A stretch of 5,892 nt of DNA from Lachnospiraceae bacterium (lineage in GTDB: Bacteria; Bacillota; Clostridia; Lachnospirales; Lachnospiraceae): NCBI GenBank assembly GCA_900763175.1, contig CAAFJI010000052.1:1-5892 (forward strand), read 5' to 3'. The position numbers and the translations under genes are program-made. The stretch's first letter is position 1. Every line of letters begins with the position of its first letter. The notes below the pieces were generated by a model, which saw nothing but the letters and a program-made list of their open reading frames with translations, was not told the DNA's origin and made no database searches. Shown here one piece after another: positions 5,749 through 5,892 of the stretch.

Positions 5749-5892
5749 CTAGAGTGTGTTTGAAAAATGCTTTCTGTAAGATGTGCGTCACAGTTTGTGG
5801 GAAATTTGTCCCGGATGAGGGCGTCGTAGCGGGCTACGACAACTGAATTCGGAACAAATTTCCCGCAAAATGGGGCGTGCAGATTGCAGGAA
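5749..5892 (-). repeat. Palindromic MITE-like repeat element, copy 2 (inverted, cut by the window end)
   Basis: This is the same element as copy 1 in the opposite orientation. It starts with the same terminal sequence, CTAGAGTGTG (5749-5758), and probably lacks only its last ~22 bases. The fold is more complete here: 5771-5813 and 5850-5892 are inverted arms with 32 of 43 standard pairs plus 6 G-U pairs if transcribed rightward. The centre is a perfect 8-bp hairpin, GTCGTAGC (5823-5830) / GCTACGAC (5833-5840). Its position downstream of the 5645-5673 promoter means it should be transcribed on the strand that folds best. No open reading frame of note is present. Confidence 0.8.

Noticed and set aside
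300..5892. Composite transposon carrying the two genes between inverted repeats
   Set aside because: No transposase is present, the genes have separate ordinary promoters, one is a core cell-wall gene, and copy 1 sits inside the leader of one gene. Two independent insertions explain this better.

Overview
The window looks like chromosome from a gut-type Bacillota, most likely a Lachnospiraceae relative (Blautia/Dorea-like). This rests on the mid-range base composition, strong AGGAGG-type ribosome sites, near-consensus sigma-A promoters, a clostridial-style FtsW/SpoVE protein and a secreted heptad-repeat protein of a type common in that group. The taxon is an inference; no rRNA or other marker gene is present.

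Layout, left to right. Bases 1-117 (minus strand) are the first 39 codons of a TetR-family repressor. Bases 118-299 are a compact divergent control region: a promoter facing the repressor gene, a promoter facing right, and three copies of a TGAC-N5-GTCA palindrome, two of which include the -35 boxes. Bases 300-464 hold a ~165-bp palindromic repeat element (MITE-like) inserted between the rightward promoter and the next gene. Bases 520-4083 encode a 1187-residue secreted protein with two blocks of uninterrupted xxGxxxL heptads (16 and 23 units) around an Ala/Gln/Ser/Thr-rich middle. Unlike YhgE/Pip proteins it has no visible membrane helices apart from its signal peptide. Bases 4084-4293 carry a series of hairpins ending in a good intrinsic terminator. 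A strong extended -10 promoter (4294-4322) then drives an FtsW/RodA/SpoVE-family peptidoglycan polymerase (4356-5639). A near-consensus promoter starts five bases after that stop codon and points out of the window. Downstream of it lies a second copy of the palindromic element (5749 to the window end), inverted relative to the first and 88% identical over 128 ungapped bases.

How the parts work together. The TetR protein probably represses itself and the heptad-repeat gene through the shared operators, much as yhgD (TetR) lies beside yhgE in Bacillus subtilis. The ftsW-like gene has its own promoter behind a terminator and appears to be an independent transcription unit. The two repeat copies bracket both full genes. 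Each lies downstream of a promoter, so both should be transcribed as long hairpins in 5' leaders. The points most worth following up are the repeat family, with compensatory base changes in its apical hairpin, and the three-site operator region.
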